Below, in pieces: positions 5,942 through 14,125 of a DNA stretch of 64,000 bases. Made by a program: the position numbers and the translations under genes. A model generated the notes under the pieces. The model had not been told where the DNA came from, searched no databases, and worked only from the letters and a program-made list of their open reading frames with translations. How positions within the stretch are numbered: position 1 is the stretch's first letter; each line of letters opens with the position of its first letter. Origin of the DNA: an uncultured Eubacteriales bacterium (GTDB taxonomy: Bacteria; Bacillota; Clostridia; Oscillospirales; CAG-382); NCBI GenBank assembly GCA_934444645.1, contig CAKSCV010000003.1, positions 1 to 64,000 of the forward strand, read 5' to 3'.

Positions 5942-7228
5942 ATGAAAATTCTCAATTTCGGTTCCTGCAATATCGATATTGTCTATTCCTTGGATCACAT
6001 TGTCACTGTCGGTGAGACTGAAACCGGTTACCGCATGGCGGTGTTTCCGGGCGGCAAGGGATTAAATCAATCCATTGCGCTTGCAAGAGCCGGTGCGAAG
6101 GTATATCATGCCGGCTGCATCGGCCAAGACGGAGAATTTCTTGCGGAGCTGTTAGATGCAGACGGCGTGGATGTTTCGAACATAAAACGGGTAGACGGAA
6201 AAAACGGTCATGCCATTATACAGGTCAGTGCCAAAGGCGAAAACGCGATTTTTATTTATCCCGGATCGAATGCCTGCATGACGCCGGAATTGATTGAACA
6301 GACATTAGCTCATTTTGACCGCGGCGACCTTCTTTTGCTGCAAAATGAAATCAATGCGCCGGATCGGATCGTGCGTCTTGCCTATGAAAAAGGTCTGTCG
6401 GTTGTTTTGAATCCGTCGCCTTGCAACGAGATCGTGCGTTCACTCGATTTTGATAAAATCGCATATTTGATCCTAAACGAAGTGGAAGCGGAAATGTTGA
6501 CCGGTTGTCGGGAACCGATGCAAAGCTTACGGTATTTCGGCGAACGCTATCCGACCTTGAAGGTGGTTCTGACGCTCGGCGAAAAGGGAAGCATCTATTA
6601 TGAGCACGGCAACGAAATCTATCAGCCGGCGTTTGAGGCCAAAGCGGTCGATACAACGGCGGCAGGCGATACCTTTACCGGCTATTTTCTTGCCGAAATT
6701 GCTACACACGGCGACATTTCACGCGCACTGCGCATGGCTTCCGCCGCCGCAGCCATTGCCGTTTCGCGTCCCGGGGCGGCTCCCTCCGTGCCGATGGCAG
6801 AGGAGGTTATGACAGCTGTCGACCATATGCGTGAGATTCTGCCCGAAGGCGATAAAATCCGGCAGATCAAGCGCAAAACCGAAGCCTATATTGCCGATCA
6901 CTTAAGCGATGCCGACACGAACGGCTTGTCGAAAGAACTCGGTTATTCGAATGCCTATACGCGCAACCTGATCTCACAGATTTACGGGCAGTCGTTTTCC
7001 AAGCTGCTGCAGGGAAATCGCTGCCGTGCGGCAGCAGAACTGCTTGCAGATACCGACCTTTCGGTGCATGAGATCATCGAACGTGTCGGTTATGAAAACG
7101 AAAGCTTTTTCCGAATGCTCTTTAAGGAAAAATACGGCAAAAATCTGTTGGCATACCGACATTTTATGCGCGGAGCCAAACGGACGGCCGGCAAAAACCA
7201 ACCGTCTAAGCTTGCGGAAAGTGAATGA
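5942..7228 (+). CDS. Ribokinase-like PfkB kinase fused to an AraC DNA-binding domain
   Basis: A 428-residue fusion. Residues 1-295 are a PfkB-family sugar kinase: the ribokinase signature GGKGLNQS at 37-44, and the ATP and anion-hole motif DTTAAGDTFTGYF at 237-249 with catalytic Asp243. Residues 312-410 are a complete AraC C-terminal domain with two HTH units (SKELGYSNAYTRNLISQIYG; VHEIIERVGYENESFFRMLF). The start at 5942 follows AAGGGAG (5926-5932). Family knowledge predicts phosphorylation of ribose or a related sugar or nucleoside. The fusion suggests the kinase domain also senses the sugar, or that phosphorylation and gene control are coupled. No sugar operon is adjacent. Confidence 0.9.
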   Translation: MKILNFGSCNIDIVYSLDHIVTVGETETGYRMAVFPGGKGLNQSIALARAGAKVYHAGCIGQDGEFLAELLDADGVDVSNIKRVDGKNGHAIIQVSAKGENAIFIYPGSNACMTPELIEQTLAHFDRGDLLLLQNEINAPDRIVRLAYEKGLSVVLNPSPCNEIVRSLDFDKIAYLILNEVEAEMLTGCREPMQSLRYFGERYPTLKVVLTLGEKGSIYYEHGNEIYQPAFEAKAVDTTAAGDTFTGYFLAEIATHGDISRALRMASAAAAIAVSRPGAAPSVPMAEEVMTAVDHMREILPEGDKIRQIKRKTEAYIADHLSDADTNGLSKELGYSNAYTRNLISQIYGQSFSKLLQGNRCRAAAELLADTDLSVHEIIERVGYENESFFRMLFKEKYGKNLLAYRHFMRGAKRTAGKNQPSKLAESE

Positions 7229-7235
7229 AAACAGA

Positions 7236-7276
7236 CCGTGCACACGACTCTTCAGCCCGTGTGTGCGGCTTTTTTT
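7236..7276 (+). terminator. Intrinsic terminator after the kinase-AraC gene
   Basis: CCGTGCACACG pairs with CGTGTGTGCGG around a loop of about 12 bases and is followed by a run of seven or more T. Confidence 0.85.
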
Positions 7277-7306
7277 CGCCGACACACTTTTTTCGCAAGA
7301 AAACAC

Positions 7307-7335
7307 TTGCATTTGTGTGCATAATCGGATATAAT
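7307..7335 (+). promoter_or_regulatory. Promoter of proB
   Basis: TTGCAT (7307-7312) and TATAAT (7330-7335) with a 17-bp spacer. Confidence 0.82.
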
Positions 7336-7425
7336 ATACAATGATTCGGTACGGCGATTTTTGTCAGAAGCTGCCGATGCTGTGTTTATCCAAGCAAAGG
7401 AAAGGTTGCGGTCTGTGCCGCAAAG

Positions 7426-8232
7426 ATGGTAAATATATTTATGAAACAAATTCAGAATGCCAAAGTGATTGTTGTGAAAGTGGGCACTTCCACGCTAACC
7501 TATCCGTCCGGAATGTTAAATCTGCGGCGCATCGATTCGCTGGTCAAAACGCTGTGCGATTTGCAGAATGCCGGTCATCAGATGATTTTGGTCAGCAGCG
7601 GCGCGGTGAGCGCCGGACTTGCCAAAATCGGGTTTTTGCGCCGTCCCGATTCGACTGAAGAAAAGCAAGCCGCCGCCGCTGTCGGACAGTGTGAGCTTAT
7701 GAATATGTATGAGGCGCGGTTCGCTTCGTTCGGACACAAGGTTGCACAGATCCTGATTACGCGCTTTACCGTGGAAAATGAAATCATGCGCAAGAACGCC
7801 GAAGGAACCTTTCGCGTGCTTCTTGAAAAGGGCTGTATTCCGATCGTCAACGAAAACGACAGTGTGTCGTATGAAGGCATTGAATTCGGCGGAAACGATC
7901 TGCTTGCCGCGTATGTGGCAGAAATCGCCAAGGCGGATTTGCTCATCAACATGTCGGATGTGGATGGGTTGTATGATGCCAATCCCCGTACCAATCCGAA
8001 CGCAAAGCTGATTGCGCGTGTGGACAGGTTTGACGACGCGATCCTGCAAATGGCCGGCGGTGCCGGAACCGAACGCGGCACGGGCGGCATGAAAGCGAAG
8101 ATCGAGGCTGCCATCCTCGCGTCCAACGCTGGGATCCCGTCGATGATCGTCAACGGTGCCAATCCCGAAATTCTATATGATATTATGGACGGAAAACCGT
8201 GCGGCACGATTTTTGCGGCTGAGCAGGCGTAA
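7426..8232 (+). CDS. proB: Glutamate 5-kinase
   Basis: Catalyses ATP-dependent phosphorylation of glutamate, the first step of proline synthesis. About 265 residues: the amino-acid kinase domain only, with VVKVGTST near the N terminus, LVSSGAVSAG, VNENDSVS and GTGGMKAKIEAA. The C-terminal PUA domain of long ProB proteins is absent, as in many short bacterial forms. The start is either ATG 7426 or ATG 7441. A small hairpin (7406-7423) sits between a possible ribosome site AAAGG (7401-7405) and the first ATG. proA is not adjacent. mreC follows after 33 bp. Confidence 0.93.
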   Translation: MVNIFMKQIQNAKVIVVKVGTSTLTYPSGMLNLRRIDSLVKTLCDLQNAGHQMILVSSGAVSAGLAKIGFLRRPDSTEEKQAAAAVGQCELMNMYEARFASFGHKVAQILITRFTVENEIMRKNAEGTFRVLLEKGCIPIVNENDSVSYEGIEFGGNDLLAAYVAEIAKADLLINMSDVDGLYDANPRTNPNAKLIARVDRFDDAILQMAGGAGTERGTGGMKAKIEAAILASNAGIPSMIVNGANPEILYDIMDGKPCGTIFAAEQA

Positions 8233-8265
8233 AAAAATGCTGCTGTCCGAAGAAACGGAGAAACG

Positions 8266-9180
8266 ATGAAAGCAACCTATCAGAAAAAGCGATCCCGGTT
8301 TTTTGTTGTGTGCCTTGTCGCGGCGTGCCTGTGTTCGGCACTTGCCTTTTCGGCTGAACGGTCGGGGGTGGCAAGCCTTGCTGCAGGTGCTTTGGGCGCG
8401 GTGGTGACGCCTCTTCAAAAGCTCGGAACGGGTATCAACGAAGCTTTGCAGGAGAAGATCGCCTATTTTCGTTCCATCGACACGCTTCGCGCCGAAAACG
8501 AATCGCTCAAAAAGGAAATCACCGCCTTGGAACGCAAGGTCTCTGAGCTGGAACCGACCAAAAAAGAAAACGAGATGCTGTATCGGTTTCTCGAACTCAA
8601 ACGCGAGAGAACCGATATAAGCCTTGTCAGCGCCACCGTTATCGGACGCGCCGCATCTAACTATACGTCTGAATTTACCATCGACAAAGGCAGTATCCAC
8701 GGCCTTCAAAAGGATATGCCGGTCATGGCGGAGGATAACACGCTTTTGGGCGTTCTAACCGAGGTCGGGCCGACGTATGCACGCGGCAAAGCAATCACCT
8801 CCTATGACGTCACCATCGGCGTGAAAAACGAGCGTACCGGCGAGCCGGTGCTTGTTTCGGGCAGCCTTTCGCTTGACCGAAAGGGTCTCTGTGAGGCAGC
8901 CGATCTGTTGGAAAGCTCGGATGTTTTGGTCGGCGACATTCTGCGAACCTCCGGCCTTGGGGATACCTATCCGCCCGGACTGTATGTGGGCCGTATCACC
9001 GAGCTTGTGCCGAATGCCCTAAACCACACGGTAAACGCTGTGGTCAAGCCATCCGGCGGCGTGTATGATACCGATCTTGTGATGGTGATCACTTCGTTTG
9101 ATCGCTCGGTCACGCAAGAGCCAACCAATGACTCCGAACTGCCGGCAGTGCCGGAAACACCGGAAGCGGTAGTCGGATAA
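8266..9180 (+). CDS. mreC: Rod-shape determining protein MreC
   Basis: A single-pass membrane scaffold of the elongasome that links MreB and MreD to cell-wall synthases. The 304 residues comprise a short basic N terminus, one membrane helix (about 12-32), a coiled coil (about 65-105, ending KKENEMLYRFLELK), and a two-lobed beta-barrel periplasmic-side domain with VIGRAASNYTSEFTIDKGS and the glycine-rich TYPPGLYVGRI near residue 240. ACGGAGA precedes the ATG. The usual neighbours mreB and mreD are missing here; instead it follows proB. Confidence 0.93.
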   Translation: MKATYQKKRSRFFVVCLVAACLCSALAFSAERSGVASLAAGALGAVVTPLQKLGTGINEALQEKIAYFRSIDTLRAENESLKKEITALERKVSELEPTKKENEMLYRFLELKRERTDISLVSATVIGRAASNYTSEFTIDKGSIHGLQKDMPVMAEDNTLLGVLTEVGPTYARGKAITSYDVTIGVKNERTGEPVLVSGSLSLDRKGLCEAADLLESSDVLVGDILRTSGLGDTYPPGLYVGRITELVPNALNHTVNAVVKPSGGVYDTDLVMVITSFDRSVTQEPTNDSELPAVPETPEAVVG

Positions 9181-9197
9181 ATAACAGAAAAGTCTTC

Positions 9198-9230
9198 GCC
9201 GCCGTGTCAGGCTTGTGATACGGCGGCTTT
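9198..9230 (+). terminator. Probable intrinsic terminator after mreC
   Basis: GCCGCCG (9198-9204) pairs with CGGCGGC (9221-9227), with additional inner pairs. The following T-run is short (TTTATC), so strength is uncertain. Confidence 0.55.
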
Positions 9231-9269
9231 ATCAAACGGCTTGCCGTTTTTCGGAAAGGAGCGCTATTC

Positions 9270-11357
9270 GTGTCACGTCCGCTTGTTCTTTCGCCGGCCG
9301 GATCGCCGGAAGCCCTGTATGCTGCCTTAAACGCCGGTGCCGACGAAATTTATTTCGGACTTCCGGCGTTCAATGCACGTGAAAAAGCGAAAAATTTTAC
9401 ACCGGAGGACGCGCGGACTGCCATCCGCACGTGCAGACTCGCCGGGGTCAAAACCAATATCACGCTCAACACCCTTGTGTCCGACCGCGAACTCGACGAC
9501 GCTGTTTCGCTTGCCTACGACGCGGCATGCATGGGCGCGGACGCTTTTATTGTCCAAGACCTCGGACTTGCCCGTGCCTTGAAGAAAACTATCCCCGAAA
9601 TCACGCTTCATGCCAGCACCCAATGCGCCTGCCACAGCTATGAGGGCGCGAAAATGCTTGCCGAAGCCGGGTTTGGCCGCGTGGTGCTTGCCCGAGAGCT
9701 TGATTGCGAAGAGATTCGAAAGATCGGTACACTCGGCGTGGAGACCGAGGTGTTTGTCCACGGTGCCTTGTGTGTCTGCCATTCAGGCTTGTGCCTTATG
9801 AGCGCGGTCATCGGAAAACGCAGCGGCAACCGCGGCCTTTGCGCCCAACCCTGCCGTTTGCCGTACAGCCTTTCGGGCGAAAAGCCGAAAAATACCTATC
9901 CGCTCAGCTTGAAGGATCTGTCGCTTGCCGCACACGTGCCGCTTCTTGCTGAACTGGGCATTACCTCTTTGAAAATCGAAGGCCGCCTTAAGCCGCCGTC
10001 CTATGTGGCAGGTACGACGCGCGTTTGGAAAACGCTTGTGACAGAAAACCGCCCGGCAACCGGCGGGGAACAGGCTTATTTGGAAGCTCTCTTTTCACGC
10101 GACGGCTTTACCGATGGCTATTTTACCGGCCGATACCGCACGGATAACCGTGCCATGTACGGCGTTCGCCGGGAGGCTGACAAGCAGAAAACCGAGGCTC
10201 TTGCTGCCGACGCCGCATCGTGCGGCACAGCGTGTGAGCGCAAGCGGCCTGTTACACTGTCAGCCGTCTTTTGTGCCGGAAAAGCACCGGAGCTCACCAT
10301 TGCCGATGCTTCCGACAGCCGCCTTTGCGCCCACGTGACAGCCGATTTTGCGGCACAGGCCGCTCAAAGTGCGCCGATGACCGAGGAAACGCTTGCCGCA
10401 TCGCTTGCCAAACTCGGTAGCACGCAGTTTGTATGCACCGGTATACAAATCGATTTGCAAAACGATGTATTTCTCGCAAAATCCCAGTTGAATGCCCTGC
10501 GCCGGGCTGCGGTGACGGCCTTGGAAGAAAAGCTGCTTGCTTTTGCACAGCCGTCCTGTTTTCCGGAACGGGCAGTCCTGCCGCCGGTCGAAAAAACGCT
10601 GCTCCGAACCGAAAAACGGCTGCGCCGTCTGTTTCCGAACACGGTCGAGGGCTTAGAAAAGCTGCTTGCCGAAACCGCTGCATGCGGAATTGAGAGCGTT
10701 TGCCTGCCGCTAACGCTGTTTGAACCGGCGCAAAAAGCCAAAGCCGAACGCGCGGTGTCACTTTTGAAGCAGGCAGACCTCGTTTTCGGCGTGCGGATGC
10801 CGCGCGTGGTCTTTTCTTGCGAGGAATCGGCGGCGAAAAACGCCTTGAATTGTGCCGCACAGTACGGTGCACGCTATGCCGTCGCAGAAAATATCGGCGA
10901 TTTGCCGCTCATCCGACAGAGCAGCCTTGCGTTATACGGCGGTGCGGCGTTAAACGTATATAATTCGCAAACGCTGCAATTTTTCGCCGAAAACGGTATG
11001 ACCGACATCACGCTTTCCGCTGAGCTGACGCCGCCGCAAATGCGCGATTTGCGAAAGCCGCCGCTTGTGAAAACCGCCCTTGTCGGCGCCGGCCGTTTGG
11101 AGCTTATGGTGCTCGAATCGTGTGTCATACGGGCGTGCGGGGGCTGTCGGAAAACTGCTGACGGCGAAATCTGCGCGCATCTTACAGACCGACTCGGAAT
11201 GCATTTTCCGATCCGCGCTGCCCATCGTCTTGGCGATGCGCCGTATCCGTGCCGCAACATTCTCCTAAACAGCGTTTCGCTCGGCCTTGCGGAAAAGCCC
11301 GAAGAAATCGCCAAAACCGGCTGTGATACGGTTTGCGTTTATGAAAATCCGGATTAA
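9270..11357 (+). CDS. U32-family protein, RlhA-like
   Basis: A 695-residue member of the U32 group, once called collagenase-like peptidases. Long members such as E. coli RlhA (YdcP) act in 23S rRNA cytidine hydroxylation, others in prephenate-linked RNA modification. The N-terminal 260 residues carry the family core: LSPAGSPEALYAALNAGADE, the cysteine motif VHGALCVCHSGLCLMS, then RGLCAQPCR and SLKIEGRLK. The C-terminal part is a second, diverged segment with ACGGCRKTADGEIC near residue 636. The start is GTG 9270 with AAGGAG at 9256-9261. It probably forms a unit with the dihydrouridine synthase 33 bp downstream, both being RNA-modification candidates. The exact substrate is inferred. Confidence 0.85.
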   Translation: MSRPLVLSPAGSPEALYAALNAGADEIYFGLPAFNAREKAKNFTPEDARTAIRTCRLAGVKTNITLNTLVSDRELDDAVSLAYDAACMGADAFIVQDLGLARALKKTIPEITLHASTQCACHSYEGAKMLAEAGFGRVVLARELDCEEIRKIGTLGVETEVFVHGALCVCHSGLCLMSAVIGKRSGNRGLCAQPCRLPYSLSGEKPKNTYPLSLKDLSLAAHVPLLAELGITSLKIEGRLKPPSYVAGTTRVWKTLVTENRPATGGEQAYLEALFSRDGFTDGYFTGRYRTDNRAMYGVRREADKQKTEALAADAASCGTACERKRPVTLSAVFCAGKAPELTIADASDSRLCAHVTADFAAQAAQSAPMTEETLAASLAKLGSTQFVCTGIQIDLQNDVFLAKSQLNALRRAAVTALEEKLLAFAQPSCFPERAVLPPVEKTLLRTEKRLRRLFPNTVEGLEKLLAETAACGIESVCLPLTLFEPAQKAKAERAVSLLKQADLVFGVRMPRVVFSCEESAAKNALNCAAQYGARYAVAENIGDLPLIRQSSLALYGGAALNVYNSQTLQFFAENGMTDITLSAELTPPQMRDLRKPPLVKTALVGAGRLELMVLESCVIRACGGCRKTADGEICAHLTDRLGMHFPIRAAHRLGDAPYPCRNILLNSVSLGLAEKPEEIAKTGCDTVCVYENPD

Positions 11358-11390
11358 AACGATACCGGTATACAAAATAGGATGAAAAAC

Positions 11391-12383
11391 ATGAAAATTG
11401 CTCAATTGGAATTCCCGCACGGATTATTTTTGGCACCTATGGCCGGTGTGACCGATGTGCCGTTTCGTGCGCTTTGCAAAAAATACGGCGCGGAGGGCGT
11501 GGTTACCGAAATGGTTTCGTCGCGCGCCTTGTGCTATCACGATAAAAAAACGGCGGAGCTTGCCGTTATCACCGAAACGGAGCGGCCGTGCTTTTTGCAG
11601 ATTTTCGGCAGTGACGCGTCCTGCATGGCCGAGGCCGCGCGGCTTGCGCTTGCGTTTGCGCCGGACGGCATCGATATCAATGCCGGCTGTCCGGCACCGA
11701 AAATCGTCAAAAGCGGCGACGGCAGTGCGTTGATGCGCACACCGGAGAAGCTGTATGATATTGTCAAAGCCGTGAAAGAAGCAACCGCACCGTTTGGTAT
11801 ACCGGTCACGGTCAAATTCCGCGCCGGGTTTGATGCGGAGCATATCAATGCCGTGCAGGTGGCAAAGCTGTGTGAAAAGGCCGGGGCGGATGCCGTGACC
11901 ATACACGGGCGCACGCGCGAGCAAATGTATGCGCCGCCGGTTGACCGTGCCGTCATCCGCGCCGTCAAGCAAAGCGTCGGGATCCCGGTGATTGCCAACG
12001 GCGATATCGCGGATGCCGAAAGTGCGCTTTCCATGCTTGCCGAAACCGGCTGTGACGGCTTGATGATCGGACGCGGTGCGCTTGGAAACCCGTATATTTT
12101 TGCCGAAATTCTCGCCGCTCTGGAGCATAAGCCCTATACAAGACCGGACGGTGCGCAGCTCTATGCGGATATCTGCACGCATATCGCTTCATTGTGCAGG
12201 CTGAAGGGAGAGTATACCGGTATACGGGAATCCCGCAAACACGCGGCGTGGTACTTAAAGGGAATGCCGGGTGCGGCTGCAAGCCGCGACAAAATCAACC
12301 GCTCGGAAAGCTTAGAGGAAATATTAACGATTATAAAATATGTCTGTTTTAATTCCCCGACGAACGAAAAAATGAATAAATAA
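11391..12383 (+). CDS. dusB: tRNA-dihydrouridine synthase, DusB-like
   Basis: FMN enzyme reducing specific uridines of tRNA to dihydrouridine. About 330 residues. The TIM barrel opens with LAPMAGVTDVPFR, the active-site segment is INAGCPAPKIVKSGDGSALM with catalytic Cys, and FMN phosphate contacts lie in VTIHGRTREQMY and VIANGDI-MIGRGALGNP. The C-terminal helical tRNA-binding domain contains the conserved RKHAAWYLKG. AGGATG favours the ATG at 11391; an ATG at 11382 would add three residues. It lies 33 bp after the U32 gene, so the two are likely cotranscribed. Confidence 0.93.
   Translation: MKIAQLEFPHGLFLAPMAGVTDVPFRALCKKYGAEGVVTEMVSSRALCYHDKKTAELAVITETERPCFLQIFGSDASCMAEAARLALAFAPDGIDINAGCPAPKIVKSGDGSALMRTPEKLYDIVKAVKEATAPFGIPVTVKFRAGFDAEHINAVQVAKLCEKAGADAVTIHGRTREQMYAPPVDRAVIRAVKQSVGIPVIANGDIADAESALSMLAETGCDGLMIGRGALGNPYIFAEILAALEHKPYTRPDGAQLYADICTHIASLCRLKGEYTGIRESRKHAAWYLKGMPGAAASRDKINRSESLEEILTIIKYVCFNSPTNEKMNK
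12212..12225. repeat. Iterated palindrome GTATACCGGTATAC
   Basis: A perfect 14-bp palindrome inside the dus gene. Its 10-bp core ACCGGTATAC, read on either strand, also occurs at 10437, 11364, 11797, 13021 and 56088, far more often than chance predicts for a 10-mer. Confidence 0.5.
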
Positions 12384-12450
12384 TTTGTGACCGACTGCCT
12401 AAAGAATGTATATTTTTAATATATATCCTGTAAATTCGAGATGGAATCCG

Positions 12451-12479
12451 TTGACATTTTCGTGCAGACTTTCTATAAT
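12451..12479 (+). promoter_or_regulatory. Promoter of the 7-helix membrane protein gene
   Basis: A perfect TTGACA (12451-12456) and TATAAT (12474-12479) with a 17-bp spacer, leaving a 5' leader of about 75 bases. Confidence 0.9.
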
Positions 12480-12562
12480 ATAAGCAGAAGTCGAAGAACG
12501 TTTTGCCTCCGATTTCTTTTTGTGTGCTTCCAAAAGCAATTTGAGCAAATGGAGAGGTTTTT

Positions 12563-13414
12563 ATGACACAAAACAATACCCAAAGCCGACGAATTGTTTT
12601 GAAAACAATTCCTGCCGTGTTTTTGGTTTTAGCTTTAGGCGTCTGTTTATTTCGCGTACACCTTCTTTTTCGGCAGATCGATTCCATTACCGGGCTGTAT
12701 AATTTCGGTGCTGAAAAATACCGCGATATTTTCAATATTCTGACGTTTTCGCTGTTTGCGGCAAGCTTGTTGTCGTGGTTTGCGGTAAGGCTTTATGCCT
12801 ATCCGCGTCCCGTCAAAAACGAGGCCATCACGGTTGCTTTTGCGGCTACGATGTGCGGACTTATGCAGCTTACGATTTTTGTCGCCAACATCTATGGCGT
12901 TGTCAAGGGAACGCGTCCGTTAGACGGCCTTTTGGCTGTGGAAAGCTTGCTTTGCCTGCCGTCCTCGGGATATTTTTTCTATATCTGTTCTCACGGTGCA
13001 AAGCTCAATCCGGCCGATAAACCGGTATACAATTTTCTTCCGCTGTTTCCGGCATTGTACGTTGCGGTTCGGACAATCGCGCTGTTTATCAACACTTCAA
13101 CGCAAATCAACACCTCCCAGCGTTCGTTTGTACTGTTAACCATGATCTGCATTATGATGTTTTTCGTAACGGAAGCAGAGCTTGCCGTGCCGGCGCTCTT
13201 TCACAGAGATGCAGCCGCCGAGCAAAAAGCTTTGAATCGCATTTCGGCAAAATACTATGCGCTTGGCCTTGCCGTGGCAGTGCTTTGCATGATCGTCATT
13301 ATCAGCTATGCCATCGCACAGGCATACGGCTTTTACGGTAAAACTTATCTTCTGTACAGCGTGATGGATATCATGTTCGGCATGTATGCCATGATCCGCG
13401 TGCTTACCATTTGA
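12563..13414 (+). CDS. Multi-pass membrane protein of unknown function
   Basis: A 283-residue integral membrane protein with about seven hydrophobic helices spread along its length. The first is at about 12-30 (IPAVFLVLALGVCLF) and the last two are near 225-245 and 260-280. No catalytic motif or family is recognised. GGAGAGG at 12550-12556 precedes the ATG, and a strong promoter and terminator make it a single-gene unit. Expression from a perfect consensus promoter suggests a housekeeping or abundant protein. Confidence 0.75.
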   Translation: MTQNNTQSRRIVLKTIPAVFLVLALGVCLFRVHLLFRQIDSITGLYNFGAEKYRDIFNILTFSLFAASLLSWFAVRLYAYPRPVKNEAITVAFAATMCGLMQLTIFVANIYGVVKGTRPLDGLLAVESLLCLPSSGYFFYICSHGAKLNPADKPVYNFLPLFPALYVAVRTIALFINTSTQINTSQRSFVLLTMICIMMFFVTEAELAVPALFHRDAAAEQKALNRISAKYYALGLAVAVLCMIVIISYAIAQAYGFYGKTYLLYSVMDIMFGMYAMIRVLTI

Positions 13415-13421
13415 TTTTGCA

Positions 13422-13458
13422 CACCTCGGACGGAGCTTTTCCGTTCGAGGTGTTTTTT
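13422..13458 (+). terminator. Intrinsic terminator after the membrane protein
   Basis: CACCTCG pairs with CGAGGTG, with inner pairs extending to CGG/CCG, followed by TTTTTT. It lies upstream of the methyltransferase ribosome site. Confidence 0.88.
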
Positions 13459-13482
13459 GAAAGTTCGAAAAGGAGAGACCGT

Positions 13483-14091
13483 ATGACAGCTGAGGTTTGC
13501 CGGCATTACGATGCACTGATTGATGAAAATCATGATCCGTTCCGCGATCCGCCACTTCTTGCGGCGTATATGGATAAGTGGGACGGTCAGACGTTTCTCG
13601 ACCTTGTCGCTCCGAATTCCCGGGAGTCGATTTTGGAAATCGGTGTCGGAACGGGACGGCTTGCGGCACGCGTCGCACCGCGCTGCCGGTCGCTTTGCGG
13701 TATTGACCTTTCGCCGAAAACCGTTTGCCGCGCCAAAGAGAATTTAGCGGCCTTGCCCAACGTGAAGATTGTCTGCGGCGACTTTCTGACATATTCCTTT
13801 GCTGAAACCTTTGATGTGATTTATTCTTCGCTTACTTTTATGCATATCCGTGAAAAACGGCAGGCGTTTGAAAGGGCGGCGGCACTGTTGAAGCCGGGCG
13901 GCCGTTTTGTGCTTTCGATTGATAAAAAACCGGAAACACGCTTGATTTACGGCACGCGTGTGCTGACACTGTATCCGGATACGCCGCAGGAAACCGAAGA
14001 AAACGCTTCTGCCGCGGGATTTTCATTGGTTGAAAAAATGTCTGTCGAATTCGCCTGTCTTTATGTGTTTACAGCGAAAAAAGGCCTGTGA
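13483..14091 (+). CDS. Class I SAM-dependent methyltransferase
   Basis: A 202-residue Rossmann-fold methyltransferase. Motif I is ILEIGVGTGRLAARV (about residues 47-61), followed by GIDLSPKTVCRA (acidic end of strand 2) and IVCGDFLTYSF; the post-motif region is AAALLKPGGRFVLSID. The methyl acceptor is unknown. The start at 13483 follows AGGAGA (13470-13475). It has no promoter of its own beyond the terminator region before it, so partial readthrough may express it. Confidence 0.88.
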   Translation: MTAEVCRHYDALIDENHDPFRDPPLLAAYMDKWDGQTFLDLVAPNSRESILEIGVGTGRLAARVAPRCRSLCGIDLSPKTVCRAKENLAALPNVKIVCGDFLTYSFAETFDVIYSSLTFMHIREKRQAFERAAALLKPGGRFVLSIDKKPETRLIYGTRVLTLYPDTPQETEENASAAGFSLVEKMSVEFACLYVFTAKKGL

Positions 14092-14122
14092 AGAAGCTCC
14101 TTCACAGGTCTTTTGCTTTTTT
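14085..14122. terminator. Intrinsic terminator between convergent genes
   Basis: CCTGTGAAG (14085-14093) pairs with CTTCACAGG (14100-14108), followed by a T-rich run. It overlaps the methyltransferase stop codon and can serve the converging oxidoreductase gene as well. Confidence 0.85.
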
Positions 14123-14125
14123 GGG

